A DNA stretch of 64,000 nt from Pantoea vagans (lineage in GTDB: Bacteria; Pseudomonadota; Gammaproteobacteria; Enterobacterales; Enterobacteriaceae): contig NZ_CP011427.1 of assembly GCF_001506165.1 (NCBI RefSeq), positions 4,216,001 through 4,280,000 of the forward strand. The letters run 5' to 3'. The notes below the pieces were generated by a model. It was not told the origin of the DNA and did no database searches. It was given only the letters and a program-made list of their open reading frames with translations. Shown here in pieces: positions 30,117-43,628 of the stretch. Numbering within the stretch: position 1 is the stretch's first letter; every line of letters begins with the position of its first letter. The position numbers were made by a program, and so were the translations under genes.

Positions 30117-31154
30117 TTATTTTTCACGTTTTGCGGCGGGTGCCGTGCTCCCGCGCACGCGCAGCTCTGCATCCAGCAGGCGAGACCCGTTATTGACCCG
30201 CTTACCTTGTAACTCATCGAGCAACAGCAGCATCGCTTCGCGGCCGATGGCAAATCGCGGCTGGGCGACGGTGGTCAGCGGTGGATCGTAATACTGTGCC
30301 AGCTCGATATCGTCAAAACCCACCACGGAAAGGTCCTGAGGAATGCGCATGCCGAGTTTACGTGCTTGATTCATCGCGCCCAGCGCCATCAAATCGCTGT
30401 GACAGAATATCGCTTTAGGCGGGATCGGTAAGCTCATTAACTGTTTCAGCGCATTAGCGCCTGCTTCGAAGGTGAAATCACCGTGGACAATCATCGTCGG
30501 GTCAATGGCGATATTGCTGCGGCGCAGCGCCTGAATATAGCCTTGCAAACGATACTGGCAGAGTGGGATGTGCTCAGGGCCGGTGATACACGCAATCTGG
30601 CGATGGCCGAGTTGCAGCAGATGGTTGACCGCTTCAAAGGCTGCGGTCAGGTTATCGATGTGCACCGTGGGCAGCGCCATTTCTGGGGCAAACTCATTGC
30701 CCATCACCATCGGTGGCAGATTGCGTTGATCTTCAATACCCGCCTCGAATGGCAACTGTGAACCCAGCAGCACCATCCCGTCGATTTGCCGTGTCAGCAT
30801 CAGGTTCAGGAAGGTTTTTTCTTGTTGATCCTGATGCGCGCAGTCACCAATCAGCACCAGATAACCTTCCTGAGCGGCAGTCACTTCCACGCCACGAATG
30901 ATTTCGCTAAAGAAGGGGTCACAGATGTCCGGCACAATCACCAGAATGGTTTGAGTTTCACCGCGTTTGGCGTTGCGCGCCAATCCATGTGGCGCGTAGC
31001 CTACGTCAATGACGGCCTGTTCAACTTTCTGCCGGGTGGCAGCCGAGACTTTTTCTGGATTCATCAACGCACGAGATACCGTGGCGGTTGAAACGCCGGC
31101 TTTCTCGGCCACATCTTTCATGGTGGCAGCAGATGAAGGTTGCTTCTGGTCCAA
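30117..31154 (-). CDS. cytR: LacI-family repressor CytR
   Basis: Nucleoside-catabolism repressor that acts with CRP. Helix-turn-helix TMKDVAEKAGVSTATVSRAL at the N-terminus and a periplasmic-binding-like ligand domain (VPDICDPFFSEIIRG). I choose a TTG start at 31154: it is preceded by AGGAG seven bases upstream and gives MDQKQPSSAATMKDV, closely matching the E. coli N-terminus, for 345 residues. The ATG at 31223 would add 23 unrelated residues and has no ribosome-binding site. The C-terminus is slightly longer than in E. coli. Confidence 0.93.
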   Translation of the reverse strand: MDQKQPSSAATMKDVAEKAGVSTATVSRALMNPEKVSAATRQKVEQAVIDVGYAPHGLARNAKRGETQTILVIVPDICDPFFSEIIRGVEVTAAQEGYLVLIGDCAHQDQQEKTFLNLMLTRQIDGMVLLGSQLPFEAGIEDQRNLPPMVMGNEFAPEMALPTVHIDNLTAAFEAVNHLLQLGHRQIACITGPEHIPLCQYRLQGYIQALRRSNIAIDPTMIVHGDFTFEAGANALKQLMSLPIPPKAIFCHSDLMALGAMNQARKLGMRIPQDLSVVGFDDIELAQYYDPPLTTVAQPRFAIGREAMLLLLDELQGKRVNNGSRLLDAELRVRGSTAPAAKREK

Positions 31155-31321
31155 CGTATAACTCCTGACGCGGTACAGCGCATTGATTTTCAGACATTGC
31201 CGGGCTTCAGCCGGGATGGGCACTATTGATAACCCAACGCCGGATGAGGTTGTTACTTAATTTGCATAAAAATTGTGACTTGTGCGACTTTTTTCGATCT
31301 GGCTCGCAGATGTGATGTGGC

Positions 31322-33541
<2,220 letters not shown>

Positions 33542-33598
33542 TCAAAAGGAGAAGTAGTGTACACGCTCGCTTCAGCAGCGGGTATAGATCGCCGGGAT

Positions 33599-33627
33599 TT
33601 GCCTGGTGCGGTCAAATTCTGTATACT
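33599..33627 (+). promoter_or_regulatory. rpmE promoter
   Basis: TTGCCT (33599-33604), 17-base spacer, TATACT (33622-33627). Transcription would start near 33634, leaving a leader of about 108 nt before rpmE. L31 autoregulation through this leader is known in E. coli; here it is only a possibility. Confidence 0.65.
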
Positions 33628-33742
33628 ATGCCGCCTTTGATGAGACGACTCGTCAAAGATACACTTAATTGTTCAACCGCGTGTGGTGCTGTGCAGGTTC
33701 GCCTGGCACGGAGAGCGACACGGCCTTTTATGAGGTTCTCCC

Positions 33743-33958
33743 ATGAAACAAGGTATTCACCCGAAATACGAAGCTGTGACCATCACCTGCTCTTGCGGCA
33801 ACGTGATCAACACCCGTTCAACCATGACTGGTACCCTGAACCTGGACGTGTGCGGCAAATGCCACCCGTTCTACACTGGTAAGCAGCGTGTTGTTGATTC
33901 TGGTGGTCGTGTTGATCGCTTCAACAAGCGTTTCAGCATCCCAGGCAGCAAGAAATAA
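33743..33958 (+). CDS. rpmE: 50S ribosomal protein L31 (zinc form)
   Basis: 71 residues. The Zn-binding form, with Cys pairs CSC (about 16-18) and CGKC (about 37-40). Ends [10 protein letters not shown]. Preceded by GAGG and followed by a strong terminator. yiiX, which lies between rpmE and metJ in E. coli, is missing. Confidence 0.98.
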   Translation: MKQGIHPKYEAVTITCSCGNVINTRSTMTGTLNLDVCGKCHPFYTGKQRVVDSGGRVDRFNKRFSIPGSKK

Positions 33959-34000
33959 GATTATTTGCCATCGAATCTTCATGATTCGGCAGCAAGAAAA

Positions 34001-34025
34001 AACCCAGCCAAGGCTGGGTTTTTTT
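34001..34025. terminator. Bidirectional terminator, rpmE/metJ
   Basis: Perfect 9-bp stem AACCCAGCC/GGCTGGGTT with a 2-base loop. T7 follows on the plus strand and an A run precedes it, so it can also end metJ transcripts. Confidence 0.88.
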
Positions 34026-34035
34026 GTTTCTGGAC

Positions 34036-34353
34036 TCAGTATTCCCAGGTATCGGGATCGATGCCCATCTCACGCATGATCTGTTTGGCTTCTTCCGGAA
34101 TCTCATCACTGCGTTCTTTACGCAGATCAACATCATTTGGCAGAGGCTGCCCGGTGAAAGCATGCAAAAAGGCTTCGCACAGCAATTCGCTGTTAGTGGC
34201 ATGACGCAGGTTGTTCACCTGACGGCGGGTGCGCTCATCCGTTAAAATTTTCAGCACTTTCAGCGGGATAGAAACTGTAATTTTCTTGACCTGCTCGCTC
34301 TTCTTACCGTGCTCAGCGTAAGGGCTGATATATTCGCCGTTCCATTCAGCCAT
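34036..34353 (-). CDS. metJ: Methionine repressor MetJ
   Basis: Ribbon-helix-helix repressor that binds met boxes with S-adenosylmethionine as corepressor. 105 residues, almost the E. coli sequence: [20 protein letters not shown] forms the DNA-binding strand and first helix. Diverges from metB across four met boxes, so it controls itself and metBL. Confidence 0.98.
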   Translation of the reverse strand: MAEWNGEYISPYAEHGKKSEQVKKITVSIPLKVLKILTDERTRRQVNNLRHATNSELLCEAFLHAFTGQPLPNDVDLRKERSDEIPEEAKQIMREMGIDPDTWEY

Positions 34354-34540
34354 GGGTTACCTTAATCAATAAAAGTTGAATATGGGGAAATCCGTTGATT
34401 ATGCCCGATTTTTCGATGCCTGACCGCTTAAACTGCCGGTTTTATGCTTAAACATCGCTTTTCACAGGAAAGCGCGCTGAACACCAGGCGATGACGCGTA
34501 ATTTTAGCGGTTATTGATGATTTGCTCAATCTATACGCAA

Positions 34541-34572
34541 AGACATTTAGATGTCCAGATGTATTGACGTCT
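34541..34572. promoter_or_regulatory. Four tandem met boxes (MetJ operator), metJ-metB
   Basis: Consecutive 8-mers AGACATTT, AGATGTCC, AGATGTAT, TGACGTCT, each related to AGACGTCT and in perfect 8-bp phase. They lie 59 bases before metB and about 190 before metJ. Confidence 0.88.
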
Positions 34573-34630
34573 ATGCGCTGAATGTTATCCTGTTGCCACT
34601 TCTTATTACACTTCAGGAACAGTAAGCACC

Positions 34631-35791
34631 ATGACGCGTAAACAGGCAACCATCGCAGTACGCAGCGGTTTGAATGATGACGAGCAATATGGCTGCGTTG
34701 TCCCCCCGATTCATCTTTCCAGCACCTACAACTTTCTCGATTTCAACGAACCGCGTGCGCATGACTACTCACGTCGCGGAAATCCTACGCGTGATGTGGT
34801 ACAACGCGCGCTGGCCGAGTTGGAAGGTGGTGTGGGCGCGGTATTGACCAATACCGGGATGTCGGCAATCCATTTGGTGACCACCGTGTTCCTGAAGCCG
34901 GGCGACCTGTTGGTGGCCCCACATGACTGTTACGGCGGCAGCTATCGCCTGTTCGACAGCCTGAGCAAGCGTGGCGCTTATCGCGTCAAATTTGTCGATC
35001 AGGGTGATAAAGCAGCACTGGCCGCGGCACTGGCTGAAAAACCGAAGCTGGTGCTGGTCGAAAGCCCAAGCAACCCGTTGCTGCGCGTGGTGGATATCGC
35101 CGGTATTTGCCAGGCGGCGCGTGAAGCTGGTGCCGTCAGCGTGGTGGATAACACCTTCCTGAGCCCGGCGTTGCAGAACCCGCTGGCATTGGGCGCCGAT
35201 CTGGTGATCCACTCTTGCACCAAATACCTGAATGGCCACTCCGACGTGGTGGCGGGTGCAGTGATTTCTAAAGATCCTGCCGTGGCAACCGAACTGGCCT
35301 GGTGGGCGAATAATATTGGTGTAACCGGCGCAGCGTTTGATAGCTACCTGCTGCTGCGCGGTTTGCGCACGCTGGCACCACGTATGGCGGCCGCACAACG
35401 TAATGCGCTGGCAATTGTTGATTACCTGAAGCAACAACCGCTGGTGAAAAAACTGTATCATCCATCTCTGCCGGAAAATGCGGGTCATGAGTATGCGGTA
35501 CGTCAACAGCGTGGCTTTGGTGCGATGCTCAGTTTTGAACTCGACGCTGATGAAGCACGTCTGCGCCGCTTCTTGAAAGCGCTGCAGCTGTTCACCCTGG
35601 CAGAATCGCTGGGTGGCGTAGAGAGTTTGATTTCGCATACCGCGACCATGACGCATGCCGGTATGTCTGCGGAAGCGCGTGCCGCAGCGGGAATTTCGGA
35701 AACGCTGTTGCGTATTTCTGTCGGAATTGAAGATCACGAAGATTTAATCGCCGATCTGGATAATGCCTTCCGGATCGCAGCCGAGGACTAA
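34631..35791 (+). CDS. metB: Cystathionine gamma-synthase
   Basis: PLP enzyme joining O-succinylhomoserine and cysteine. 386 residues. YSRRGNPTRDVVQRALAELE and the PLP-lysine motif SCTKYLNGHSDVV are typical of the Cys/Met metabolism family. Followed by metL after two bases, a coupled metBL operon under MetJ. Confidence 0.98.
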   Translation: MTRKQATIAVRSGLNDDEQYGCVVPPIHLSSTYNFLDFNEPRAHDYSRRGNPTRDVVQRALAELEGGVGAVLTNTGMSAIHLVTTVFLKPGDLLVAPHDCYGGSYRLFDSLSKRGAYRVKFVDQGDKAALAAALAEKPKLVLVESPSNPLLRVVDIAGICQAAREAGAVSVVDNTFLSPALQNPLALGADLVIHSCTKYLNGHSDVVAGAVISKDPAVATELAWWANNIGVTGAAFDSYLLLRGLRTLAPRMAAAQRNALAIVDYLKQQPLVKKLYHPSLPENAGHEYAVRQQRGFGAMLSFELDADEARLRRFLKALQLFTLAESLGGVESLISHTATMTHAGMSAEARAAAGISETLLRISVGIEDHEDLIADLDNAFRIAAED

Positions 35792-35793
35792 GC

Positions 35794-38226
35794 ATGACGA
35801 TTTCAGCAGGCGCGGGAACGCCGAACAAGCAGTTGCATAAATTTGGTGGCAGTAGCCTGGCCGATGCGCGTTGTTATCAGCGTGTTGCCAGCATCATGGC
35901 GGATTACAGCCAGCCGGGCGACTTAATGGTGGTCTCTGCCGCAGGCAGTACCACCAATCAGCTGATTAGCTGGCTCAAGTTGAGCCAGAGCGATCGCCTA
36001 TCTGCGCATCAGGTGCAACAAGCTTTACGGCGTTACCACAGCGAGCTGATTGCTGCGCTGCTGCCTGCTGAATTTGCTGAAACCCTGACGGCTTCGTTTA
36101 TTCGTGATTTGGAACGTCTTGCGGCACTGCTGGATGGCACCATCACCGATGCGGTCTATGCCGAAGTCGTCGGTCATGGCGAACTTTGGTCGGCGCGTTT
36201 GATGGCCGCGGTACTTAGCCAGCGTGATATTGAAGCGGCCTGGCTGGATGCACGTGACTTCCTGCGTGCCGAGCGTGCTGCGCAGCCACAGGTGGATGAA
36301 GGCAAATCCTGGCCGTTGTTGCAGGCATTGCTGGCACAGCATCCGCATAAACGTCTGGTGGTGACCGGCTTTATCAGCCGCAGCGATGCCGGTGAAACCG
36401 TGTTGCTGGGCCGTAATGGTTCGGATTACTCGGCCACGCAGATTGGTGCGCTGGCTGGCGTCAGTCGCGTGACCATCTGGAGTGACGTGGCCGGGGTTTA
36501 CAGTGCCGATCCACGTAAAGTCTCCGATGCTTGTCTGTTACCGCTGCTGCGTTTAGACGAAGCCAGCGAACTGGCACGTCTCGCTGCCCCGGTGCTGCAT
36601 ACCCGCACGTTACAGCCAGTCTCAAATAGCGATATCGATTTGCAACTGCGTTGCAGTTACCAGCCAGAGCAGGGTTCCACGCGCATTGAACGCGTGCTGG
36701 CTTCTGGCACCGGCGCGCGTATCGTCACCAGCCATGACGACGTGTGTCTGGTGGAGATTCAGATCCCAGACAACCATGACTTTAAAACCCAGCAGAAAGA
36801 GATCGATCTGCTGCTGAAGCGGGCGCAACTGCGTCCGTTAGCGATTGGCGTGCATCCTGACCGTCGGTTGCTGCAACTCTGCTACACCTCAGAAGTGGTG
36901 AACAGCGCCTTTAACCTGTTGCAGGACGCCGCGCTGCCGGGTCATCTGCAATTGCGTGATGGCTTAGCGCTGGTGGCGCTGGTGGGGGCAGGCGTGACGC
37001 GCAATCCTCTGCACAGCCATCGTTTCTGGCAGCAAATTAAAGATCAGCCGGTTGAGTTTGTCTGGCAGTCAGAAGACCATATCAGCATCGTTGCGGTACT
37101 GCGTGTCGGCCCAACCCAGCATCTGATTCAGGGACTGCACCAGTCGCTGTTCCGCGCGGAAAAACGCATTGGTTTAATGCTGTTCGGCAAAGGCAATATC
37201 GGTTCGCGTTGGCTGGAGCTGTTTGCTCGCGAGCAGGAAAGTTTATCGGCGCGGACCGGTTTTGAATATGTGCTGGCGGGTGTGGTGGACAGTAGCCGCA
37301 GCCTGCTGAGCTATGAAGGTCTTGATGCCAGCCGCGCATTGGCTTTCTTTGAAGATGAAGCCGAAGCGCGCGATGAAGAGTCATTGTTCCTGTGGATGCG
37401 CGCCCACCCGTTTGATGATTTAGTGGTGCTGGATGTCACTGCCAGTGCGCCGTTGGCCCAGCAGTACCTTGATTTTGCCAGTCACGGTTTCCACGTCATC
37501 AGTGCAAATAAAGTGGCGGGGGCATCAAGTGGTCAAAGCTGGCGCCAGATCCGTGATGCCTTCGCGAAAACCGGTCGCCATTGGTTGTATAACGCCACCG
37601 TGGGCGCCGGTTTGCCGGTCAACCATACGGTGCGCGATCTGCGTGAAAGCGGTGACAGCATTCTGGCGATCAGCGGCATTTTCTCCGGTACGCTGTCGTG
37701 GCTGTTCCTGCAATTTGATGGCACGGTGCCGTTCAGTGAGCTGGTGGATCAGGCCTGGCAGCAGGGCTTAACCGAGCCCGATCCACGCGTTGATTTATCG
37801 GGTCAGGACGTGATGCGCAAGCTGGTGATTCTGGCGCGTGAAGCCGGTTATGACATTGAGCCAGACCAGGTGCGTGTCGAATCGCTGGTGCCAGCGGATT
37901 GCGAAGACGAATCTATCGATCACTTTTTCGAGAACGCCGACGATCTTAACGACCAGATGCTGCAACGCCTTGAGGCCGCGCAGGAGATGGGGTTAGTTCT
38001 GCGCTACGTGGCGCGTTTCGACGCGAATGGCAAAGCGCGCGTTGGTGTTGAGGCGGTGCGTCCTGAGCATCCGCTCGCCTCGCTGCTGCCGTGTGATAAC
38101 GTATTTGCCATCGAAAGCCGCTGGTATCGTGATAATCCGCTGGTGATCCGTGGGCCAGGCGCAGGCCGCGATGTCACGGCGGGCGCACTGCAATCTGATA
38201 TCAACCGCCTCGCGCAACTGCTGTAA
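35794..38226 (+). CDS. metL: Bifunctional aspartokinase II / homoserine dehydrogenase II
   Basis: Catalyses the first and third steps of the aspartate pathway for methionine. 810 residues: N-terminal kinase (HKFGGSSLADARC; FISRSDAGETVLLGRNGSDY), a linker with degenerate ACT-like segments, and C-terminal dehydrogenase (LFGKGNIGSRWLELF; NATVGAGLPVNHTVRDL; GIFSGTLSWLF). Length equals E. coli MetL. Second gene of metBL. Confidence 0.98.
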   Translation: MTISAGAGTPNKQLHKFGGSSLADARCYQRVASIMADYSQPGDLMVVSAAGSTTNQLISWLKLSQSDRLSAHQVQQALRRYHSELIAALLPAEFAETLTASFIRDLERLAALLDGTITDAVYAEVVGHGELWSARLMAAVLSQRDIEAAWLDARDFLRAERAAQPQVDEGKSWPLLQALLAQHPHKRLVVTGFISRSDAGETVLLGRNGSDYSATQIGALAGVSRVTIWSDVAGVYSADPRKVSDACLLPLLRLDEASELARLAAPVLHTRTLQPVSNSDIDLQLRCSYQPEQGSTRIERVLASGTGARIVTSHDDVCLVEIQIPDNHDFKTQQKEIDLLLKRAQLRPLAIGVHPDRRLLQLCYTSEVVNSAFNLLQDAALPGHLQLRDGLALVALVGAGVTRNPLHSHRFWQQIKDQPVEFVWQSEDHISIVAVLRVGPTQHLIQGLHQSLFRAEKRIGLMLFGKGNIGSRWLELFAREQESLSARTGFEYVLAGVVDSSRSLLSYEGLDASRALAFFEDEAEARDEESLFLWMRAHPFDDLVVLDVTASAPLAQQYLDFASHGFHVISANKVAGASSGQSWRQIRDAFAKTGRHWLYNATVGAGLPVNHTVRDLRESGDSILAISGIFSGTLSWLFLQFDGTVPFSELVDQAWQQGLTEPDPRVDLSGQDVMRKLVILAREAGYDIEPDQVRVESLVPADCEDESIDHFFENADDLNDQMLQRLEAAQEMGLVLRYVARFDANGKARVGVEAVRPEHPLASLLPCDNVFAIESRWYRDNPLVIRGPGAGRDVTAGALQSDINRLAQLL

Positions 38227-38359
38227 TCTTACCTATCCTGCAGACGGCGTCCGTCGTCTGCATTTCCCTCTTTTCATGAAACTCTTTCACATTGGTTGAA
38301 TTATTGTCACGCCTGTACATTAATTTTAGGTTGACGCTAACCCCGTAATCGTTCAATTT

Positions 38360-38391
38360 AAGCATCTGGACGTCTAAACGTATGGATGTTC
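38360..38391. promoter_or_regulatory. Tandem met boxes upstream of metF
   Basis: Phased 8-mers AAGCATCT, GGACGTCT, AAACGTAT, GGATGTTC, related to AGACGTCT, 41 bases before metF. The first and last are weaker. Confidence 0.8.
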
Positions 38392-38419
38392 GGGGGCCGC
38401 AAAATAATCGATGTGATGA

Positions 38420-39328
<909 letters not shown>

Positions 39329-39351
39329 TCATCTACAACGGAATCACGAAT

Positions 39352-39378
39352 AAGAGGGCCAATGGGTCCTCTTTTTTT
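39352..39378 (+). terminator. metF terminator
   Basis: AAGAGGGCC pairs with GGTCCTCTT (one G-T pair), 4-base loop, then T7. Confidence 0.85.
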
Positions 39379-39399
39379 ATAGGCACTGGCTTACAGAGT

Positions 39400-39502
39400 G
39401 AGAAGAGGCGGCAAATGGAGTAAAGCGTCGAGCGCCATGGATGGCGCCCGCCGAGCGATCAGGGACGAGACAGCGACTTTACGTAATTTGTCGCCTCTTC
39501 TC
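39400..39502. repeat. Long nested inverted-repeat element between metF and ppc
   Basis: About 103 bp. Outer arms GAGAAGAGGCG (39400-39410) and CGCCTCTTCTC (39492-39502) pair perfectly. The pairing continues with few mismatches through CAAAT and GTAAAG on the left and CTTTAC and ATTTG on the right. Inside is a second palindrome, GCGCCAT-GG-ATGGCGC. No coding frame fits. It resembles the short interspersed palindromic elements of Erwinia/Pantoea genomes (recollection, not checked). Confidence 0.75.
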
Positions 39503-39514
39503 GCGACGCCCATG

Positions 39515-39538
39515 AAAAAAGGGGCACATTGGCCCCTT
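39515..39538 (-). terminator. ppc terminator
   Basis: AAGGGGC/GCCCCTT 7-bp stem with a 6-base loop. The A run at 39515-39520 gives U6 on the minus strand, 21 bases past the ppc stop. Confidence 0.85.
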
Positions 39539-39558
39539 CATGATGAGCGTTTTCACCA

Positions 39559-42210
39559 CTAGCCCGTATTACGCATACCCGCCGCAACACCTGCAATCGT
39601 TACCATCAGTGCTTGTTCAACGCGTGCATCTGGCTCATCACCACGATCTTCCTGCGCACGCGCACGATGCAGCAATTCAGCCTGCAGCACGTTGAGCGGA
39701 TCGGTGTAGACGTTACGCAGCGCGATGGACTCGGCAATCCATGGTTGGTCGGCCATCAGATGCGCATCGTTGGCGATGGTCAACACAGCTTTGATATCCG
39801 CTGCCAGCTGATCGCGCAGTTGCTGGCCCAACGACCACAGCGATTTATCCACCAGACGCTGATCGTAATACTCCGCCAGCCACAAGTCGGCTTTCGAGAA
39901 CACCATTTCCAGCATACCCAGGCGCGTAGCAAAGAACGGCCATTCGCGGCACATCGCTTCCAGTTGATCCTGATGGCCTTCATCCATCGCTTTCTGCAGC
40001 GCGGCACCCGCACCGAGCCAGGCCGGCAGCATCAGGCGGTTCTGCGTCCAGGCAAAAATCCACGGAATGGCACGCAGTGACTCCACGCCACCGGTTGGAC
40101 GACGCTTCGCCGGACGCGAGCCGAGCGGCAGTTTGCCCAGTTCCTGTTCCGGTGTTGCGGAACGGAAATACGGCACGAAGTCAGGATTTTCACGCACATA
40201 GCCACGGTACATCGCGCAGGAGTGCGCTGACAGACCGTTCATGATCTCCTTCCACTCACGCTTTGGTTCTGGCGGCGGCATCAGGTTGGCTTCCAGAATC
40301 GCACCGGTATACAGCGACAGACTAGCGATGGTGACTTCTGGCAAACCGTACTTGAAGCGAATCATCTCGCCCTGTTCAGTCACGCGCAGGCCACCTTTCA
40401 GGCTGCCCGGCGGTTGCGACAGCAGTGCTGCATGGGCAGGTGCGCCGCCACGGCCGATGGAACCACCGCGTCCGTGGAACAGCGTCAGCGTGATGCCGGC
40501 CTTCTCACAGGTTTTGATCAGCGCGTCTTGTGCTTCATATTGTGCCCAGCTGGCGGCCATCACGCCGGCATCTTTTGCCGAGTCGGAATAACCAATCATC
40601 ACCATCTGTTTGCCGTTGATGAAGCCGCGATACCAGTCGATGTTCAGCAACTGCGTCATCACGTCATTGGCGTTGTTCAGGTCATCAAGGGTTTCAAACA
40701 GCGGCGCAACCGGCATCGCATAAGGAATGCCCGCTTCTTTCAGCAGCAGATGCACGGCCAGCACATCTGACGGCGTTTTTGCCATGGAAATCACGTAGGA
40801 AGCGATCGATCCTTCTGGCGCATCGGCCACCACTTTACAGGTGTCCAGCACTTCACGCGTGTTGTCGCTTGGCTCCCACTGGTGTGGCAGCAGCGGACGT
40901 TTGGAATTCAGTTCACGGATCAGGAACGCCTGCTTGTCGGCTTCTGACCAGCTTTCATAATCACCCAGACCAAGGTAGCGCGTTACTTCAGCAATCGCCT
41001 CAGTATGACGGGTGCTCTCCTGGCGAATATCAATGCGCACTAGCGGTACGCCAAAGCATTTCACGCGGCGCAACGTATCCAGCAGTTGGCCATTGGCAAT
41101 GATGCCCATACCGCACTGTTGCAGCGATTGATAGATAGCGAACAGCGGTTGCCACAGCTGATCGTTGTTCACCAGCAAATCAGCCGGACGCGGCAGGCGT
41201 TCACCTTTCAGACGACGCCCCAGATACGCTTGGGTGGTCATCAGCTGGCCACGGATGCGCTTGAGGATCATGCGATACGGTTCCAGCGCTTCGGGATCGC
41301 CGCACAGCTCACGCACTTCATCGCTGCATTCAGACATCGACAGCTCAGAGATCAGCACACCCACATCGCGCAGGAACAGATCGGCGGCTTTCCATCGGCT
41401 CAGTTGCATCGCATGACGGGTGATCGGCGCAGTAACGTTGGGGTTGCCATCGCGGTCGCCACCCATCCATGAGGTGAATTTAATTGGGACGAAGTCCACT
41501 GGCAGCTTGATGCCAAAAGTCTCTTCGACTTGTTCATTCAGCTCACGCAGGAAAGCCGGCACGCCTTGCCACAGGCTGTTTTCCACCACTGCAAAGCCCC
41601 ATTTGGCTTCGTCAATCGGGGTAGGGCGATATTTACGGATTTCATCCGTATGCCAGGCTTGCGCGACCAGTTGGCGCAAGCGACGCATCACCTGCGTGCG
41701 CTCATAATCGGAGATGTCGCTGTGATCGAGTTGCTGCAAGCAGCTATTCACTTCACCCAGCATGTGAATCAAGGTGCGACGTGTGATTTCGGTTGGGTGC
41801 GCAGTTAACACCAGCTCCAGCGACAGCGATTCAATCGCCTGACGGATCGCCGCTTCACTCAGGTCGCCCTGCTGTTTCAGATGTTCAAAGGTTTTTTTCA
41901 GCAGCTCAGGGTTATTCGCCCCCTCGCCGCTGCGGGAAATGGTCTGATACTGTTCAGCCACGTTGGTCAGGTTCAGGAACTGGCTAAAGGCACGCGCGAC
42001 GGGCAGCAGCTCGTCGTTAGAGAGGTTTTGCAGCGTGTTCAGCAATTCCTTACGATCGGTGTCATTTCCAGCGCGGGATGATTTAGAGAGCTTGCGGATG
42101 GTCTCCACACGTTCGAGGATGTTCTCTCCCAGTGCATCCTTTATCGTATCCCCGAGCAGTTTGCCGAGCATACTGACATTACTTCGCATTGCGGAATATT
42201 GTTCGTTCAT
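39559..42210 (-). CDS. ppc: Phosphoenolpyruvate carboxylase
   Basis: Anaplerotic carboxylation of PEP to oxaloacetate. 883 residues, the E. coli length. The catalytic-His motif [13 protein letters not shown], the glycine loop [18 protein letters not shown] and the C-terminal GMRNTG are all intact. Transcribed alone, with its own terminator. The neighbour argE is as in E. coli. Confidence 0.98.
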   Translation of the reverse strand: MNEQYSAMRSNVSMLGKLLGDTIKDALGENILERVETIRKLSKSSRAGNDTDRKELLNTLQNLSNDELLPVARAFSQFLNLTNVAEQYQTISRSGEGANNPELLKKTFEHLKQQGDLSEAAIRQAIESLSLELVLTAHPTEITRRTLIHMLGEVNSCLQQLDHSDISDYERTQVMRRLRQLVAQAWHTDEIRKYRPTPIDEAKWGFAVVENSLWQGVPAFLRELNEQVEETFGIKLPVDFVPIKFTSWMGGDRDGNPNVTAPITRHAMQLSRWKAADLFLRDVGVLISELSMSECSDEVRELCGDPEALEPYRMILKRIRGQLMTTQAYLGRRLKGERLPRPADLLVNNDQLWQPLFAIYQSLQQCGMGIIANGQLLDTLRRVKCFGVPLVRIDIRQESTRHTEAIAEVTRYLGLGDYESWSEADKQAFLIRELNSKRPLLPHQWEPSDNTREVLDTCKVVADAPEGSIASYVISMAKTPSDVLAVHLLLKEAGIPYAMPVAPLFETLDDLNNANDVMTQLLNIDWYRGFINGKQMVMIGYSDSAKDAGVMAASWAQYEAQDALIKTCEKAGITLTLFHGRGGSIGRGGAPAHAALLSQPPGSLKGGLRVTEQGEMIRFKYGLPEVTIASLSLYTGAILEANLMPPPEPKREWKEIMNGLSAHSCAMYRGYVRENPDFVPYFRSATPEQELGKLPLGSRPAKRRPTGGVESLRAIPWIFAWTQNRLMLPAWLGAGAALQKAMDEGHQDQLEAMCREWPFFATRLGMLEMVFSKADLWLAEYYDQRLVDKSLWSLGQQLRDQLAADIKAVLTIANDAHLMADQPWIAESIALRNVYTDPLNVLQAELLHRARAQEDRGDEPDARVEQALMVTIAGVAAGMRNTG

Positions 42211-42298
42211 TTGACCCTGACACCCTCATCGTCTTAAAAGTACCCTTACACCCAACGGGCATAACATCGTCTTTTATCTAGCCACGGTTCTTCCTGTA

Positions 42299-42320
42299 CG
42301 TCAATTGACTTAAATTGACG
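42299..42320. promoter_or_regulatory. Palindrome in the ppc promoter region
   Basis: Perfect 8-bp arms CGTCAATT and AATTGACG around GACTTA. On the ppc (minus) strand the inner arm supplies TTGACG as a possible -35, with a weak TAGATA 18 bases downstream. No U run follows, so it is not a terminator; it could be an operator. Confidence 0.4.
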
Positions 42321-42411
42321 ATAATTCGCTGCTAACTACCGGAAATTCATAGAATTAAATTGAGAGGAAGCGAGATAAGTTATTCTTATTATTAAATCCC
42401 GAACAATGACC

Positions 42412-42443
42412 GGGCAATTTGCTGTTTTAACAGTGAATTGCCC
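42412..42443. other. Long perfect hairpin after argE
   Basis: GGGCAATT (42412-42419) pairs with AATTGCCC (42436-42443), and CTGTT with AACAG inside, making about 15 pairs including two G-T, with a 2-base loop. It lies 13 bases past the argE stop. No T tract follows, so it may be an RNA 3'-end stabiliser or a weak terminator. Confidence 0.5.
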
Positions 42444-42456
42444 CATCTATTGTTAA

Positions 42457-43605
42457 TCAGTGGCAAAAATGCTGTACAACCTGCGTGATAAGCGCATGAG
42501 TTGGCTTAATAAATGCGGTATCAATAAATTCATCTGGCTGATGGGCCTGATTGATCGATCCTGGGCCTAAAACCAATGTTGGGCATAACAACTGGATAAA
42601 AGGCGCTTCAGTGCAATAGTTCACCACTTCAGTCGGCACACCCAGCAGTTTCTCAACGACTTTCACCAGTTCATGATCGGCAGGGCATTCGTAGCCCGGA
42701 ATCGGTGGATGCAGTTCGCCTACGGTTAAGCGTCCTGGCCAGCGCTCGCTTACCGGTGCTAAGGCTTCATTCAGCAAACCGTCGAGATCGCTCAGGGTTA
42801 AGCCCGGCAGCGGACGAATATCCATATGTAATTCGCAGCAGGCGCAAATTCGGTTGGCGGCGTCACCCCCGTGAATGTGACCAAAGTTCATGGTCGGGTA
42901 GGGGATAGCGAAGCCGTCGTGGTTATAACGCGTTTTCAGCGTGTTACGCAGCTGCATCAACTGGGTAATGGACTCATGCATCAGTTCGATGGCGTTGACA
43001 CCGCGCGCGGGATCGCTGGAGTGGCCTGACTGGCCCTGAATACGAATCACATTCGACAGGTGACCTTTGTGAGCACGTACCGGTTTTAGCGAGGTCGGTT
43101 CACCAATAATGGCGCAGTCCGGACGCAGCTGGGTGGATTCCGAAAAATACTTCGCACCGGCCATGGTGGTTTCTTCATCGGCGGTCGCAAGGATGTACAG
43201 CGGCTTGCTCAGTTTAGTCACGTCAACTTCACGCAACGCATCCAGAATAAAGGCAAAGAAGCCTTTCATATCCGCCGTACCCAAGCCGTATAACTTGTTG
43301 TCGTGTTCAGTCAAGGTAAAGGGATCGCGCGTCCAACGGCCATCATCGTAGGGAACGGTGTCCGTGTGACCCGCCAGCAGCAGGCCGCCCGCACCTAATC
43401 CGCTGCGTGCCAGCATGTTGAATTTATGGCGCGTACCCGGTACCGGTTGTACTTCGACACTGAAGCCCAGATCGCGGAACCAACCTGCCAGTAAATTGAT
43501 TAAAGTTTCATTGCTCTGATCGATGGCGCTGTCGGTCGCGCTGATCGATGGTGTGGCAATCAACTGGCGGTAGAGTTCGATAAAAGGTGGTAATTTTGTC
43601 TTCAC
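42457..43605 (-). CDS. argE: Acetylornithine deacetylase
   Basis: Zn-dependent M20-family amidohydrolase that makes ornithine from N-acetylornithine. 382 residues. Metal motifs [14 protein letters not shown] and [11 protein letters not shown], with [12 protein letters not shown] carrying the catalytic Glu pair. Divergent from argCBGH across ARG boxes. Confidence 0.97.
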   Translation of the reverse strand: MKTKLPPFIELYRQLIATPSISATDSAIDQSNETLINLLAGWFRDLGFSVEVQPVPGTRHKFNMLARSGLGAGGLLLAGHTDTVPYDDGRWTRDPFTLTEHDNKLYGLGTADMKGFFAFILDALREVDVTKLSKPLYILATADEETTMAGAKYFSESTQLRPDCAIIGEPTSLKPVRAHKGHLSNVIRIQGQSGHSSDPARGVNAIELMHESITQLMQLRNTLKTRYNHDGFAIPYPTMNFGHIHGGDAANRICACCELHMDIRPLPGLTLSDLDGLLNEALAPVSERWPGRLTVGELHPPIPGYECPADHELVKVVEKLLGVPTEVVNYCTEAPFIQLLCPTLVLGPGSINQAHQPDEFIDTAFIKPTHALITQVVQHFCH

Positions 43606-43628
43606 TGTTGACGGTCCTTGGGTTAGGA

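Noticed and set aside
34769..35737. 322-codon open frame antisense to metB
   Set aside because: Long but made of Gln/His/Arg-rich shadow codons; metB on the plus strand is certain.
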